A stretch of 64,000 nt of DNA from Oscillospiraceae bacterium (GCA_024404315.1 JAKSQD010000003.1:23277-87276), one strand, 5' to 3'. Counted from the stretch's first letter, positions 23,493 to 32,636 are shown. Made by a program: numbers and translations. Notes: generated from the letters alone by a model not told the origin.

Positions 23493-24688
23493 AGCAGATG
23501 CACCCGAACTTGTGTACCTTCCTGCGCTCCGTTCTGCTCCGGCGGAATCTCAATGAGACAGTTACAGCGGAGCATAGCGGACAGCGCCCCCGAAGAATGG
23601 TTTCCTGTTACCGCCTGCACTTCTCTGTGCTTTGTGTAGCCACGCAGGAAACGGCGCATTTTTCCCTGCTTTGGGAAAGCATTGGTCAGAACAGCGGTCT
23701 TGACCTTCATGCAAAGGCGAGAATTTCCTGTGAGAACTGCAAGCACCGGACGTACAAGCAATTCAAAGTTTGCCGCCGCTCCATAGGGATTTCCAGAAAG
23801 GCAGATCAGCAAGGTGTCCTGATAAACTGCTGTCAGGGTAGGAGAACCCGGCTTCACTGCCACACGCCAGAACAGCGGTTCAACGCCTAAGCACTTCAAA
23901 ACACCGTGCATGATGTCCTTTTCCCCTACGGAAACGCCGCCTGTGGTGATAATAATATCACAATGGGCGGAGACTTCACGAATCTGCTCAGCTACCTGCT
24001 CCGCAGAATCACCACAGTGGAGGGTCAGAGCGGAGGGAATGCCGAGCGCCTGCAAACGGCTGTTGATTAAAATACGGTTGGAGTCGTAGATTTTACCGGC
24101 TGTCAGAGGTTGCCCCGGCTGTAACAGCTCGTCCCCCGTGGAGATTACAGCAATGGCAGGCTGACGGTATACCACCGCAGAGCCATATCCTAAGCTTGCA
24201 AGAACGGCCATGTCATAAGCGTTTAAGACAGTGCCTTTTTTGAGCAAGACCGTCCCCTTTTGAAAGTCCTCTCCGGCATAACAATAATTTTGGTAGGGCT
24301 TGACACTTGCATACAATCCCACCCGTTCACAGCCATAGTCGGTATCCTCCTGACGGATGACTGCATTTGCCCCCACTGGAATGGGAGCCCCCGTCATGAT
24401 GCGGACTGCTTCCCCCGGCTGTACCTCTCCCTCAAAGGTGTGACCGGCGTATACCTTGCCAATCACTCGGAGAGAGACGGGCATTTCATGAGAAGTACCT
24501 GTGGTATCCTCTCCTCTTACAGCGTAGCCGTCCAGCGGAGAGCGGGGGAATGGGGGCTGGTCAAAGGGCGCTGTATAATCCTGTGCCAGTATCCGACCTG
24601 ATAACGATTCCAGTGAAACCTGCTCTGTCTCCTTGATAGGTGTTACCTGCTCCGTCAGACAGGCGACTGCTTGCTCTAATGATATCAT
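23489..24688 (-). CDS. moeA: Molybdopterin molybdotransferase MoeA
   Basis: A 399-residue MoeA, which inserts molybdate into adenylated molybdopterin to make active Moco. It has the N-terminal MoeA domain with FPRSPLDGYAV, the middle MPT-binding domain with IIITTGGVSVGEKD, and a C-terminal beta domain with ICLSGNPYGAAANF. It opens the biosynthetic run moeA-mobB-moaA-MOSC/mog. The AAAGGATGAAAGG region precedes ATG 24688. Directly upstream sit a terminator and a Moco aptamer, so its expression should fall when cofactor is plentiful. Confidence 0.96.
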   Translation of the reverse strand: MISLEQAVACLTEQVTPIKETEQVSLESLSGRILAQDYTAPFDQPPFPRSPLDGYAVRGEDTTGTSHEMPVSLRVIGKVYAGHTFEGEVQPGEAVRIMTGAPIPVGANAVIRQEDTDYGCERVGLYASVKPYQNYCYAGEDFQKGTVLLKKGTVLNAYDMAVLASLGYGSAVVYRQPAIAVISTGDELLQPGQPLTAGKIYDSNRILINSRLQALGIPSALTLHCGDSAEQVAEQIREVSAHCDIIITTGGVSVGEKDIMHGVLKCLGVEPLFWRVAVKPGSPTLTAVYQDTLLICLSGNPYGAAANFELLVRPVLAVLTGNSRLCMKVKTAVLTNAFPKQGKMRRFLRGYTKHREVQAVTGNHSSGALSAMLRCNCLIEIPPEQNGAQEGTQVRVHLL

Positions 24689-24710
24689 TTTCCTTTCATC
24701 CTTTCCAAAG

Positions 24711-24745
24711 AAAAAGAGACTGCCTCAAAAAGCAGCCTCTTTTTT
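24711..24745 (-). terminator. Expression-platform terminator of the Moco riboswitch
   Basis: On the minus strand AAAGAGGCTGC and GCAGTCTCTTT pair (one G-T wobble) and are followed by a T-run just before the moeA ribosome site. Its place between the aptamer and moeA suggests it is the regulated terminator. Confidence 0.75.
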
Positions 24746-24854
24746 AGACGTGTATGGGTATACGAACCCTATAAAAGCAAACTACCCCTGTAAACAGGTA
24801 TAGCTGCATCACCTTACGAAAAGAAGCTCCTTTTCAAGAGAACGATTGCTTGTT

Positions 24855-24980
24855 CAAGGAAGGCTGAACCGTTTCCAATTCAACCCTGGCGGAACACTGG
24901 CTTTCGCAAGTCAGCATTCCAGCGGCGCACAGGCATAGGCAAACGCCCTTAGCCTGTTTTGCTCGGAGTTTCAAACCTTG
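24855..24980 (-). ncRNA. Moco (molybdenum cofactor) riboswitch aptamer
   Basis: The minus-strand RNA between mobA and moeA folds as expected for the Moco motif. A closing helix CAAGG/CCTTG joins 24976-24980 with 24855-24859. A hairpin CTGACTT-GCGA-AAGCCAG carries a GNRA tetraloop at 24904-24907. A separate arm has CUAAG (24948-24952) opposite UAUG (24934-24937), resembling the 11-nucleotide tetraloop receptor. A third helix GGTTGAA/TTCAGCC lies near 24862-24885. Two small hairpins and a terminator follow before moeA. The gene context (Moco synthesis) agrees. The assignment rests on structure and context seen by eye. Confidence 0.78.
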
Positions 24981-24982
24981 AT

Positions 24983-25567
24983 TCAGTTGTTCTTTGTCTC
25001 AAAGCGTGAGACTAATTCTTTGTATTCCTCAACGGTGTTGATGTTATCCGCTGCATGGCTTCCCGCTGTCAGAGATACCGTATTGTAGGGAATCTGCTCT
25101 AGCAGAGAGCGCATACGATAATTTTTAAGCTGGATTTGACGTTCTACGACTGGTAACAGCACTTTGGGATAGATGCCGAACAGGGGCTGTATCCGCCCAT
25201 CCGCTTCCACCAGCGTCAAACCTGGATTGCTGTGATAGGCTTCTATGACCCTTTGCACCGTCTCAGCGTCAATATGCGGCATATCACACGCCACAAAAAA
25301 CAATGCTTCTTCGGTGCATTCCCTCAAAGCAGAGTAAATCCCGCCCATTGCTCCAATCGCCTGATAACGGTCCACAATCATCGGCAGATTTGCCCCCTCA
25401 TAGGGTGCTTTTTCATCCACAGAAAGATAAACCTGCTCAAAGGGTGCAAACGCCCGTAAAATCCGCTGGAAAAATGCTTCTCCGTTGTAGGAAAGGAACA
25501 GCTTTTTGTTTCCCTCCATACGGCGGTTTTTACCGCCCGTCAGAATACATCCTGCAATGCTCTGCAT
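24983..25567 (-). CDS. mobA: Molybdenum cofactor guanylyltransferase MobA
   Basis: A 194-residue nucleotidyltransferase that attaches GMP to Moco. The glycine-rich loop is AGCILTGGKNRRMEGNKKL, then DRYQAIGAMGGIYSAL and FFVACDMPHID, where the Asp binds magnesium. It starts one base from the transporter gene stop, so it belongs to the same transcript as the molybdoenzyme genes, upstream of the riboswitch. Thus mobA would be expressed with the enzyme and not under the riboswitch that controls moeA onward. Confidence 0.93.
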   Translation of the reverse strand: MQSIAGCILTGGKNRRMEGNKKLFLSYNGEAFFQRILRAFAPFEQVYLSVDEKAPYEGANLPMIVDRYQAIGAMGGIYSALRECTEEALFFVACDMPHIDAETVQRVIEAYHSNPGLTLVEADGRIQPLFGIYPKVLLPVVERQIQLKNYRMRSLLEQIPYNTVSLTAGSHAADNINTVEEYKELVSRFETKNN

Positions 25568-25568
25568 C

Positions 25569-26501
25569 TTACTTGCGCTTGACTCTCAGCGCCATCATGA
25601 TGAAATTCAGCAGGACATAGCCGACGATGAAGGTGGTCAGATAAATCTGAATACCGCCCAGCTGGGTCAGCATTCCGCCCAGCGCTTCCTTTCCCTGTGC
25701 GGTGACAAAGCCAGCCATTTTGTTGGTCGCAACGATACCAATGCACATGGGGAAGGTCAGACCTGCATAGCCGGGAGCAAAGGGGAAGCTGAAGAACTTG
25801 GGAAGCTTGACCACAATGAACAGCAGGGAAGCCAGTACACAGGCATAGAGGAAATAAATCAGCGCAGGAGCGGGATTCTCCAGAACATTGAGGACACTGA
25901 CCACGCACAGGGAGCAGGGAGCTAACACGACCGCCTGCGTATGGTAGACAGGAGCTTTTACCTCTACCTTGAGGAGTCTCCAAATCATGATGGGAATGAT
26001 AACGAGATAAACAGCGATGCCGTAATAAACGATGTACTTGAGGATACCGGCGGCATTCATTGCGCCGCCTACGACACAGCTTACCATGATGCCGTTATAG
26101 GTAACGAACCAGCTGGGGACAAAGGTATTGACATCCCGCTGTGCAATCACATTACGATAGGTAAAAATCAGAATATGAGCGGCATGAATCACGATAGCAG
26201 CCGCCCAAAGCCCCTTTCCCAGAGCAGGAACAAAGTCAAAGTAGTAGCTGCCCAGAATCATCATGCACATGGTAAATCCGGCATAAAGACTGCTGGGAAC
26301 AACGGTCTTGTATTCGTTGACACACACCTTAGGATAACACACAATCTTGACGATGTACACCAGCAAAACAAGGGTAGCTGCCCACATGGTCAGGTGGCGA
26401 ATCCACGGATATCCCATACCCGAAAAGACATTGCTCAGGGTGAGAGCGCCTACCATAGTCGGCAGGACAGGAACAGGAAGTCTCTCTAATCTCTCAATCA
26501 T
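25569..26501 (-). CDS. TDT (SLAC1/TehA) family transporter
   Basis: A 310-residue membrane protein with about ten hydrophobic segments, beginning LERLPVPVLPTMVGALTLSN, typical of the TDT family. Known relatives include TehA, the yeast sulfite exporter Ssu1, malate carriers and plant SLAC1 anion channels. The location between a molybdoenzyme electron-transfer module and mobA, with asrABC close by, suggests movement of an inorganic anion such as nitrite or sulfite; this is inference. It lies eight bases after the flavoprotein gene, behind TTGAGGTAA. Confidence 0.85.
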   Translation of the reverse strand: MIERLERLPVPVLPTMVGALTLSNVFSGMGYPWIRHLTMWAATLVLLVYIVKIVCYPKVCVNEYKTVVPSSLYAGFTMCMMILGSYYFDFVPALGKGLWAAAIVIHAAHILIFTYRNVIAQRDVNTFVPSWFVTYNGIMVSCVVGGAMNAAGILKYIVYYGIAVYLVIIPIMIWRLLKVEVKAPVYHTQAVVLAPCSLCVVSVLNVLENPAPALIYFLYACVLASLLFIVVKLPKFFSFPFAPGYAGLTFPMCIGIVATNKMAGFVTAQGKEALGGMLTQLGGIQIYLTTFIVGYVLLNFIMMALRVKRK

Positions 26502-26509
26502 GGCTTACC

Positions 26510-27742
26510 TCAATCCTCATAATAGAACTCAAAATTCTCCTTGACGTGGAAGAAATCAGAGTAGTCGATATCGAACACGGGCTTTTTGACCTTGGTAATG
26601 TCAATCTTGCGGGCGATGAGCTGCTGCAAAACACCGCTGTAAGCAAGGTCTCCCTGCAAGATAGCACCGGTAATCCTGCCATTTTTGTGGACAATCTTCT
26701 TATAGGTATCCTCTGTCTCACGAGTCTCCACGGTGTAGCTGTCATCCTCCGGGTTTGCGTTGCCCAGAGACATACTCGGCAGACCGAGGAAGTTCATGGT
26801 GGACTTGCTGGCAAAGAAATCGGTCATCTTACGGGGTACGCCAGCCATATTGCTTGCGGCAATGATGCCCTCTTTGACAGCGACAGGCCAGATGGGGCTG
26901 AGACCGGATACGTCACCAGCGCCGTAAATATCGGGGTCGCTGGTCTTGCCGGTCTCATCAAAGACCAGACCAAAACGGCTTGTTTCCAGTCCAGAGCCAG
27001 CCAAAAATTCCACGTTGGAGCGGACACCGGCAGTCATGACAAGGAAGTCACAGGGCAGGTGGACACCATTGGTGAGGACACACTCGACAATATTGTCGTT
27101 CTCGTCCCGGATGGCTTCACTCATTCCAACGCCGAAATACTGCTTCACGCCACGAGCAGCGAACATATCCTGATAAGTCTTTGCGGCACGTTCGTCTAAC
27201 TGACGGTTGAGCATCCATCCGGCGAAATCCACCATTGTAACCTTGACACCCAGCTCAAGGAAGCCTACCGTGCAGTCAATGCCGACCAGACCACTGCCCA
27301 TGACCACAATGTTCTTGCAGGTCTTGGCAACCTCTTTCAGAACCTCAATATCCTCGATGTTGCGGAAGCCGACCATGTTCTTAGAACCCAGCAGGTTTTT
27401 AATCATAGGCGGATAGAAGGTGTGAGAGCCGGTGGCGATGAGCAGTTTGTCATAGGAGACCTCATCTTCCCCATCCAGCACAATCACATGGTCAGCGGGC
27501 TTGACAGCGGTGCAGTCACGACCCTTCATCCAATTGATGCTGTACTCTTCAATGAAGTTTGCACCGGAGAAGTTAAGACGCTCCACGGTGCGGTGTCCGC
27601 TCAGGTACTCATGGAGGATGCAGCGGGAGTAGATTTCCTTATCACGGGAGACAAGCACAATTTCACACGCTCCGTCCAGACGGCGCAGCTCACGAGCGGC
27701 GTTGATGCCGGCGGCGGAAGAACCAATGATAACGTATTTCAT
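26510..27742 (-). CDS. FAD/NAD(P)-dependent oxidoreductase (NirB/rubredoxin-reductase-like)
   Basis: A 410-residue pyridine-nucleotide-disulfide-type flavoprotein. The N-terminal FAD motif is IIGSSAAGINAARELR, the NAD(P) motif is VVMGSGLVGIDCTVGFLELG, and the second FAD motif is DIYGAGDVSGLSPIWP. The active-site region lacks the paired redox cysteines of disulfide reductases, so it is of the NirB/rubredoxin-reductase kind, passing electrons to a protein partner. The ATG overlaps the stop codon of the ferredoxin gene by one base. Its likely task is to feed NAD(P)H electrons via that ferredoxin into the molybdoenzyme. Confidence 0.9.
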   Translation of the reverse strand: MKYVIIGSSAAGINAARELRRLDGACEIVLVSRDKEIYSRCILHEYLSGHRTVERLNFSGANFIEEYSINWMKGRDCTAVKPADHVIVLDGEDEVSYDKLLIATGSHTFYPPMIKNLLGSKNMVGFRNIEDIEVLKEVAKTCKNIVVMGSGLVGIDCTVGFLELGVKVTMVDFAGWMLNRQLDERAAKTYQDMFAARGVKQYFGVGMSEAIRDENDNIVECVLTNGVHLPCDFLVMTAGVRSNVEFLAGSGLETSRFGLVFDETGKTSDPDIYGAGDVSGLSPIWPVAVKEGIIAASNMAGVPRKMTDFFASKSTMNFLGLPSMSLGNANPEDDSYTVETRETEDTYKKIVHKNGRITGAILQGDLAYSGVLQQLIARKIDITKVKKPVFDIDYSDFFHVKENFEFYYED

Positions 27743-28173
27743 TATTTTACGACCTCCTCCAGCGTGATTGCGTGCATGGGACACTTCTCCACGCACATGG
27801 GCTTGGGGGTTTTGCCGTCCTCAGAGCGGTGGACGCACATATTGCACTTCATAATTTCCTTCTTGGTAATGGAATCATACTTCAAAATGCCATAGGGACA
27901 AGCCATGATGCACATATAGCAGCTGGCGCAATGGTCCTTATCATAGGTGACAAAGCCCGTTTTAAGGTCCTTCTTCATGGCACCGGTCATGCAGGTCAAG
28001 GCGCATTCCGGGCGGTCACAATGACGGCAGAAAATCGGTGCGGGCTGGGTCTCAGAGTCGATGACAACTCTGTTTCTTGCGTCTCCGCTCTCGGTCTCGT
28101 GGCTCACGACACAAGCCGTTACACAGGTGAGACAGCCGATACAGCGGCTGCGGTCAATCTTGATTCGATACAT
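27742..28173 (-). CDS. Four-cluster ferredoxin-like electron transfer subunit
   Basis: A 143-residue protein of the DmsB/NrfC/HycB family. Four [4Fe-4S] sites can be traced: CIGCLTCVTAC, CRHCDRPECALTC, CASCYMCIMACP and CNMC paired with CVEKCP. No signal peptide is present, so it acts in the cytosol. It is encoded 14 bases after the molybdoenzyme and overlaps the flavoprotein gene, as in the Clostridium perfringens nitrate reductase cluster, where a comparable ferredoxin and NADH oxidoreductase accompany the catalytic subunit. Confidence 0.92.
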   Translation of the reverse strand: MYRIKIDRSRCIGCLTCVTACVVSHETESGDARNRVVIDSETQPAPIFCRHCDRPECALTCMTGAMKKDLKTGFVTYDKDHCASCYMCIMACPYGILKYDSITKKEIMKCNMCVHRSEDGKTPKPMCVEKCPMHAITLEEVVK

Positions 28174-28187
28174 CAGCGCTTACCCCC

Positions 28188-30284
28188 TTACAGCTTTTCA
28201 AAACGCACGACAGCACCCTTATAATTCGGCTCTTTGGAATAAGCGTCATAGTTGGAGGGTGTCAGCTTGTTGCACTCAATATAGTGAATGGGTGCATACA
28301 GCTCACCACGCTGTACATTGTCAGTAATCTTAACGGAGAACACAGCATCCTGTCCGTTGATGGAATAGACACGGATCTTGTCCATATGATGAATGTCATG
28401 CTCGGCGGCTACCTCGGTATTCATATAGAGATAGGGGGTTTTCAAGCTGACATCCTCAACGAACTTGACCTCTTTGGTACGGCTCTGAGTGTGCCACTGA
28501 CCGACAGAGCCACGACCGGTATTGAACACATAGGGATACTCTGCGCTGGGCTGATAGGGATTCTCCCGAACCTCCTCAAAGACAAACTGTGCCTTTTTGG
28601 TGGGGGTAAAGAACTTACCGTCAGCATACAGGCGGCGCTGTTCGTCAGAGAACTCCTCCTCCCGTCCTTCGGGATAGGGCCACTGGATACCGTGGGAATC
28701 TTCGAGCATCTTCCATGTTACGCCGGTGAAGTCCTCCGGCATATTACGGGAGCATTCCCGCATCAGGTTGAAGCAGCTTTCGGGAGTCTCCCATCCCTTG
28801 AGTGCATCACCCATGCCCAGCGCCTTGCCAACGCCCAAAATCGCTTCGTAGTCGGAAATCTCATTTTCTCCACGCTTGAGGACAGGACGCATAGCGGAAA
28901 GACGGCGCTCCAAGTTGATATAAGTGCCCTCCTTCTTGATACCGGGAACGACAGGGAAAAACACTGTGCAGTCCTCAGCGGATTCGATGGTGTCATAGAT
29001 ATCCTGAACCACAAACAGCTCCAGCTTCTTGGCTGCTTCCGCAAAGGTTTCATTGTTGGTCCAGCTATGGCGGGGATTGGTGCAGAGAATCCACAGTCCC
29101 TTGATAGAGCCGTCATTGATTCCCTCGATAATCTGGTTATAAGTCTTAGTGGGCTTTTCTGCGAGCATGGACTCATCAACACCAAAGACCTCTGCAAGAC
29201 GCTTTCTCCGGGCAGGATTGCCAAATTCACCGCCGCCGGTGAGCATAGTCGTGTTAGAGAACACACGGCTGCCCATTGCGTTGCACTGGCCGGTGATAGA
29301 GTTAGAGCCTGTGCCGGGTTTGCCGATGTTGCCGGTCATAAGGGCGAGGTTAATGATGGCCTGAGCGGTACGCACTGCTTCATAGCCTTGATTGACACCC
29401 ATGGTCCACCAGAAGGAAACACGCTTGCCGTTGTGAATCAGCTCCACCAGCTCGGTAATCTGTTCAGCAGAAAGACCAGTTCCCTCCACGCCACGTTCCA
29501 GTGTATAAGCCTTGACAAAGCTCTTGAACTCGTCGAAATGCTCGGTATGCTCCTCAATAAACTTGTGGTCAATCCAGTCCTTTTCGATGAGCTGATTTGC
29601 GATGGTATACAGCAGGAGCAGGTCAGAGCGCCATTTCAGCCCATACCAATAATCAGCGTTCATTGCCGTTTCACTGCGGCGGGGGTCAAGGACGATTACC
29701 TTATGACCGGGAATCTTGTTGTTTCTGACCCGTCCCCAGAGAATGGGATGGGCAACAACGGGATTTGCTCCGATAAAGATGATGGTATCAGACAGCTCCA
29801 AATCGTTCAGCGTATAACCGGGAGCGTCAAAGCCATAGCTGCCCTTGTGGGCAACGGCGGCGGAAGCCATGCAGAGACGGGTATTGCCGTCCACATTGGT
29901 GTGGAGATAGTTCCGCATGACATGACCGAAGATTGCAAACTCCTCCATGGTAAGCTGTCCGGTGGAGATTCCTGCCACGCTCTCCGTTCCGTACTTTGCC
30001 TGTAGCTCCTTCATCTTGTCTGCAACGTGGGTGAACGCTTCATCCCAGCTCACATTCTTGAAGCTCCCGTCCTCCTGACGGATGCGGGGGAGTGTGTTGG
30101 GCTTCACGGTGGTCTGCTGTTTGGACAGGCTCAGACCCTTGATACAGCAGAATCCGTCATTGACAGGATACCCCTTCACGGGCACTGTTTTAACAATCTG
30201 GTTGGTCGCTTCATCTACATAGAAGTCCAGATTACAGTCCAGCGCACAGAAGTTGCAGGTTGACTGCACTCGTTTGATTGCCAT
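28188..30284 (-). CDS. Molybdopterin oxidoreductase, nitrate reductase-like (NasA/NarB type)
   Basis: A 698-residue bis-MGD enzyme without signal peptide, hence cytosolic. One N-terminal [4Fe-4S] cluster is formed by CNFCALDC and the Cys of CIKG. The Mo ligand is probably the Cys in NTRLCMASAAVAHKGSYG, as in NapA and NasA nitrate reductases; formate dehydrogenases would show SeCys or Cys in a different context. The C-terminal MGD-binding domain includes GRGSVGQWHTQSRTK, close to the nitrate-reductase pattern. ATG 30284 follows GGAGGG. Nitrate is the most likely substrate; another oxyanion cannot be excluded. A Crp/Fnr site lies 131 bases upstream. Confidence 0.82.
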   Translation of the reverse strand: MAIKRVQSTCNFCALDCNLDFYVDEATNQIVKTVPVKGYPVNDGFCCIKGLSLSKQQTTVKPNTLPRIRQEDGSFKNVSWDEAFTHVADKMKELQAKYGTESVAGISTGQLTMEEFAIFGHVMRNYLHTNVDGNTRLCMASAAVAHKGSYGFDAPGYTLNDLELSDTIIFIGANPVVAHPILWGRVRNNKIPGHKVIVLDPRRSETAMNADYWYGLKWRSDLLLLYTIANQLIEKDWIDHKFIEEHTEHFDEFKSFVKAYTLERGVEGTGLSAEQITELVELIHNGKRVSFWWTMGVNQGYEAVRTAQAIINLALMTGNIGKPGTGSNSITGQCNAMGSRVFSNTTMLTGGGEFGNPARRKRLAEVFGVDESMLAEKPTKTYNQIIEGINDGSIKGLWILCTNPRHSWTNNETFAEAAKKLELFVVQDIYDTIESAEDCTVFFPVVPGIKKEGTYINLERRLSAMRPVLKRGENEISDYEAILGVGKALGMGDALKGWETPESCFNLMRECSRNMPEDFTGVTWKMLEDSHGIQWPYPEGREEEFSDEQRRLYADGKFFTPTKKAQFVFEEVRENPYQPSAEYPYVFNTGRGSVGQWHTQSRTKEVKFVEDVSLKTPYLYMNTEVAAEHDIHHMDKIRVYSINGQDAVFSVKITDNVQRGELYAPIHYIECNKLTPSNYDAYSKEPNYKGAVVRFEKL

Positions 30285-30380
30285 TCTTTTCCCTCCATAA
30301 TTCCTTATAAAGTTTCCGTTCCGCCCTCTACCTACAGCCTTTTTTGTATAGAGCGGATGAGGTGATACCACCTTGACAAT

Positions 30381-30423
30381 ATCTTAACAATCTTGAAGGG
30401 GAAGTTCTGTGATATTCGTCACA
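30381..30423 (-). promoter_or_regulatory. Crp/Fnr-activated promoter of the molybdoenzyme operon
   Basis: TGTGATATTCGTCACA at 30408-30423 is a perfect TGTGA-N6-TCACA palindrome. On the minus strand TAAGAT (30381-30386) can serve as -10, putting the start near 30374 and the palindrome centre at about -41.5, the class II activator position. The -35 is poor, as expected for an activated promoter. Confidence 0.75.
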
Positions 30424-30690
30424 CAACACCGTCAACAATTTTGATGCTTTTCCGCAAAAGACCGTTCTGCTTTGGAAGGGAAAAATAAGTAAAACCGCCG
30501 GTCAGGTCAGATGATTCCACCCAAAAGGAATCTCTGATGGCAAAAAGTCCAATGCTAAAGAAAAAAATCAATATTTTATACAAATAGCCGCTCTGAAAAA
30601 GAACTGCCGAAAAGAGAAGGTTATCGTTAGCTAACAACAACATTATTAAGATAAGAAATATCATTTTGCCTCTTATATCCTGTCATAAAT

Positions 30691-30733
30691 TGTGATAATG
30701 GTCACATCTTTCCCCTTTTAAATCTGTTAAAAT
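30691..30733 (+). promoter_or_regulatory. Crp/Fnr-activated promoter upstream of the regulator gene and asrABC
   Basis: TGTGATAATGGTCACA at 30691-30706 is a second perfect palindrome. TAAAAT at 30728-30733 fits a -10, again placing the operator centre at about -41.5. Transcription would run rightward through a leader of about 170 bases into the gene at 30913, giving autoactivation and control of asrABC. Confidence 0.65.
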
Positions 30734-30912
30734 AATCACAAAGAAAAGCCGTGCCGATTGTTGAAGCTGTTTTCATAGACAATACTAGATAGTGTAACCC
30801 TTCTGCCGCCTTCCTTTTCTTTCTTGTACGGGCTCTGTTTTGCGCTGATACAGTGGACAATTGCCAGATAATTTTGTAAACTGTATTTATAAAAGAGACG
30901 GAGGATAATATC

Positions 30913-31605
30913 ATGAATCAATTGCTGAGAATCAAGGCACTGGAAGGAGTCAAAGGGCAGACGCTGGAGGAGCTGTGGAGGCTGGGAAGCGTTCAGGAGG
31001 TTCGCCGCCATCAAATCCTCATTCATGCCCGCCAGCCCGTGGATACGATGTACTTTGTCCTGTCCGGGAAGGTCATCTATTATAACCTGACCCGTCACGG
31101 CAAACGAAAGATTATCTTTATTTTTGGCGCTGGCACGCTCATCAATGAAACCATTACCAATACACAGCATTCCTCTGTGTACTGTGAGACCATCGAAGCG
31201 TGCAGTCTGTTCTGCATCAGCAAGGCGAATTTCTATCAGCTTATGGCAAAGGATTTTACCCTTGCCGAAGCAGCACTGCGAGAGCAGGAGCATAAGCTCT
31301 GGCGCATGAGCCACCAGCTCAAAAATACCATGGGCAGTATCTACATGGAGCGGAAGCTGGCGGCGAAGCTCTGGAAGCTGGCTCGTGATTTCGGCATTGA
31401 CACGGAGTCCGGGCGCATGATTGATATTTCCATGACCATTACTTTTTTAGCGGATTTGATGGGCGCTCCCCGTGAGACGGTATCCCGCCTTTGCAAGACC
31501 CTCACGGATTACGGCTTGATACAGATTAAAAAACGGCGCATTTATGTGACCGACCCTCAGCGGTTGTCTCATTTTTATAAGGAAGGGATTATTGCCCTGA
31601 AATAA
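30913..31605 (+). CDS. Crp/Fnr family transcription regulator
   Basis: A 230-residue regulator with an N-terminal cyclic-nucleotide-binding-like beta roll (about 20-120, including MYFVLSGKVIYYNL) and a C-terminal winged helix with FLADLMGAPRETVSRLCKTL, close to the Crp/Fnr recognition helix ETVSR. No four-cysteine Fnr cluster is visible at the N-terminus, so the signal may be another small molecule, redox state or NO. It sits between the divergent molybdoenzyme operon and asrABC, and both flanking promoters carry TGTGA-N6-TCACA sites, the sequence an E/R recognition helix of this kind would bind. Confidence 0.92.
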   Translation: MNQLLRIKALEGVKGQTLEELWRLGSVQEVRRHQILIHARQPVDTMYFVLSGKVIYYNLTRHGKRKIIFIFGAGTLINETITNTQHSSVYCETIEACSLFCISKANFYQLMAKDFTLAEAALREQEHKLWRMSHQLKNTMGSIYMERKLAAKLWKLARDFGIDTESGRMIDISMTITFLADLMGAPRETVSRLCKTLTDYGLIQIKKRRIYVTDPQRLSHFYKEGIIALK

Positions 31606-31643
31606 ACTGATTTTACACAGGCAGGATGGAAAGGAGTTCGCTT

Positions 31644-32633
31644 ATGGGTTATCAATTCACCAAAGCAGAAGCAAACGCCCTTTTTCAGCAATGGAAGGAG
31701 CGTTATGATGTATACGCTCCCATGCTGATGAAGGGAGAGGGATGCTTCTCTGATACCGACATCGTTCGTTACGGTCAGCCCGATACCTTGGAGGATATCG
31801 AGTGGGCCAAAAAGTCTGATTATTCCTTTAAGGAAGTGCTTTTGAGCATCAATCAGACGCTGTTCTATTTCACAGAGGACAAGACCATTGTTCCTAATCC
31901 TCCCAAAAAGGAGATTCTGATCTTTCTGCGTGCCTGCGATATGCACGCCCTCACCCGTTTGGATGATGTTTACCTGAAAAACGGCTTTGAGGACATCTAT
32001 TATCGTCAGGTTCGTGAAATGACTCATTTTGTGCTGATGGGCTGCACTCAGAGCTGTGAGACTGGCTTCTGTGTGAGTATGGGCACAAACAAGGCTGACA
32101 CCTATGACGGCTATGTAAAGCTGGACGGTGAGACCGTCCTGATGGATCTGCCCATGGCTGAGCTGGCTGAGGGTGCAAAGGCTGAGGAGCTGGCAGTCAC
32201 CCCTGACTATGTGACCGAAAACTTTGAAAAGGTCACTCTGCCTAAGAACCTGACCAACGAGTGCTTCACCGACGACATCTGGAAGGAGTTCGGCTCTCGC
32301 TGTATCGCCTGCGGACGCTGTAACTTTGCCTGCCCCACCTGCACCTGCTATACCATGCAGGATATCTTCTACAATGACAATCCCAAGAACGGCGAGCGCC
32401 GCCGTGTATGGGCATCCTGTCAGGTAGACGGCTACACCGTCATTGCGGGCGGCTATGACTGTCGCAAGAACCAGAGCGACAGAATGCGCTTCAAGGTCCT
32501 GCACAAGATTTCTGACCACGAAAAACGCTTTGGTCATACCATGTGCGTGGGCTGTGGACGCTGTGAAGCAATCTGCCCTGAGTATATCTCTTATATTACC
32601 CTGATTAACCGTCTGGCAGAGAAGGAGGGCTAA
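31644..32633 (+). CDS. asrA: Anaerobic sulfite reductase subunit A
   Basis: AsrA (329 residues) is the iron-sulfur electron-transfer subunit of the anaerobic assimilatory or dissimilatory-type sulfite reductase. Two C-terminal [4Fe-4S] sites are seen, CIACGRCNFACPTCTC and CVGCGRCEAICPEY. Residues around FLRACDMHALTRLDDVYL and GCTQSCETGFC match the family and its related hydrogenase beta-type subunits. ATG 31644 lies behind GGAAAGGAG. The gene follows the Crp/Fnr gene by 38 bases and asrB starts three bases after its stop. Confidence 0.95.
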   Translation: MGYQFTKAEANALFQQWKERYDVYAPMLMKGEGCFSDTDIVRYGQPDTLEDIEWAKKSDYSFKEVLLSINQTLFYFTEDKTIVPNPPKKEILIFLRACDMHALTRLDDVYLKNGFEDIYYRQVREMTHFVLMGCTQSCETGFCVSMGTNKADTYDGYVKLDGETVLMDLPMAELAEGAKAEELAVTPDYVTENFEKVTLPKNLTNECFTDDIWKEFGSRCIACGRCNFACPTCTCYTMQDIFYNDNPKNGERRRVWASCQVDGYTVIAGGYDCRKNQSDRMRFKVLHKISDHEKRFGHTMCVGCGRCEAICPEYISYITLINRLAEKEG

Positions 32634-32636
32634 CCC

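Noticed and set aside
30419-30664. Possible 81-residue membrane protein on the minus strand between the two Crp/Fnr sites
   Set aside because: Weak ribosome site, AT-rich composition that favours hydrophobic codons, and it would lie in the leader of the divergent promoters; no family match.
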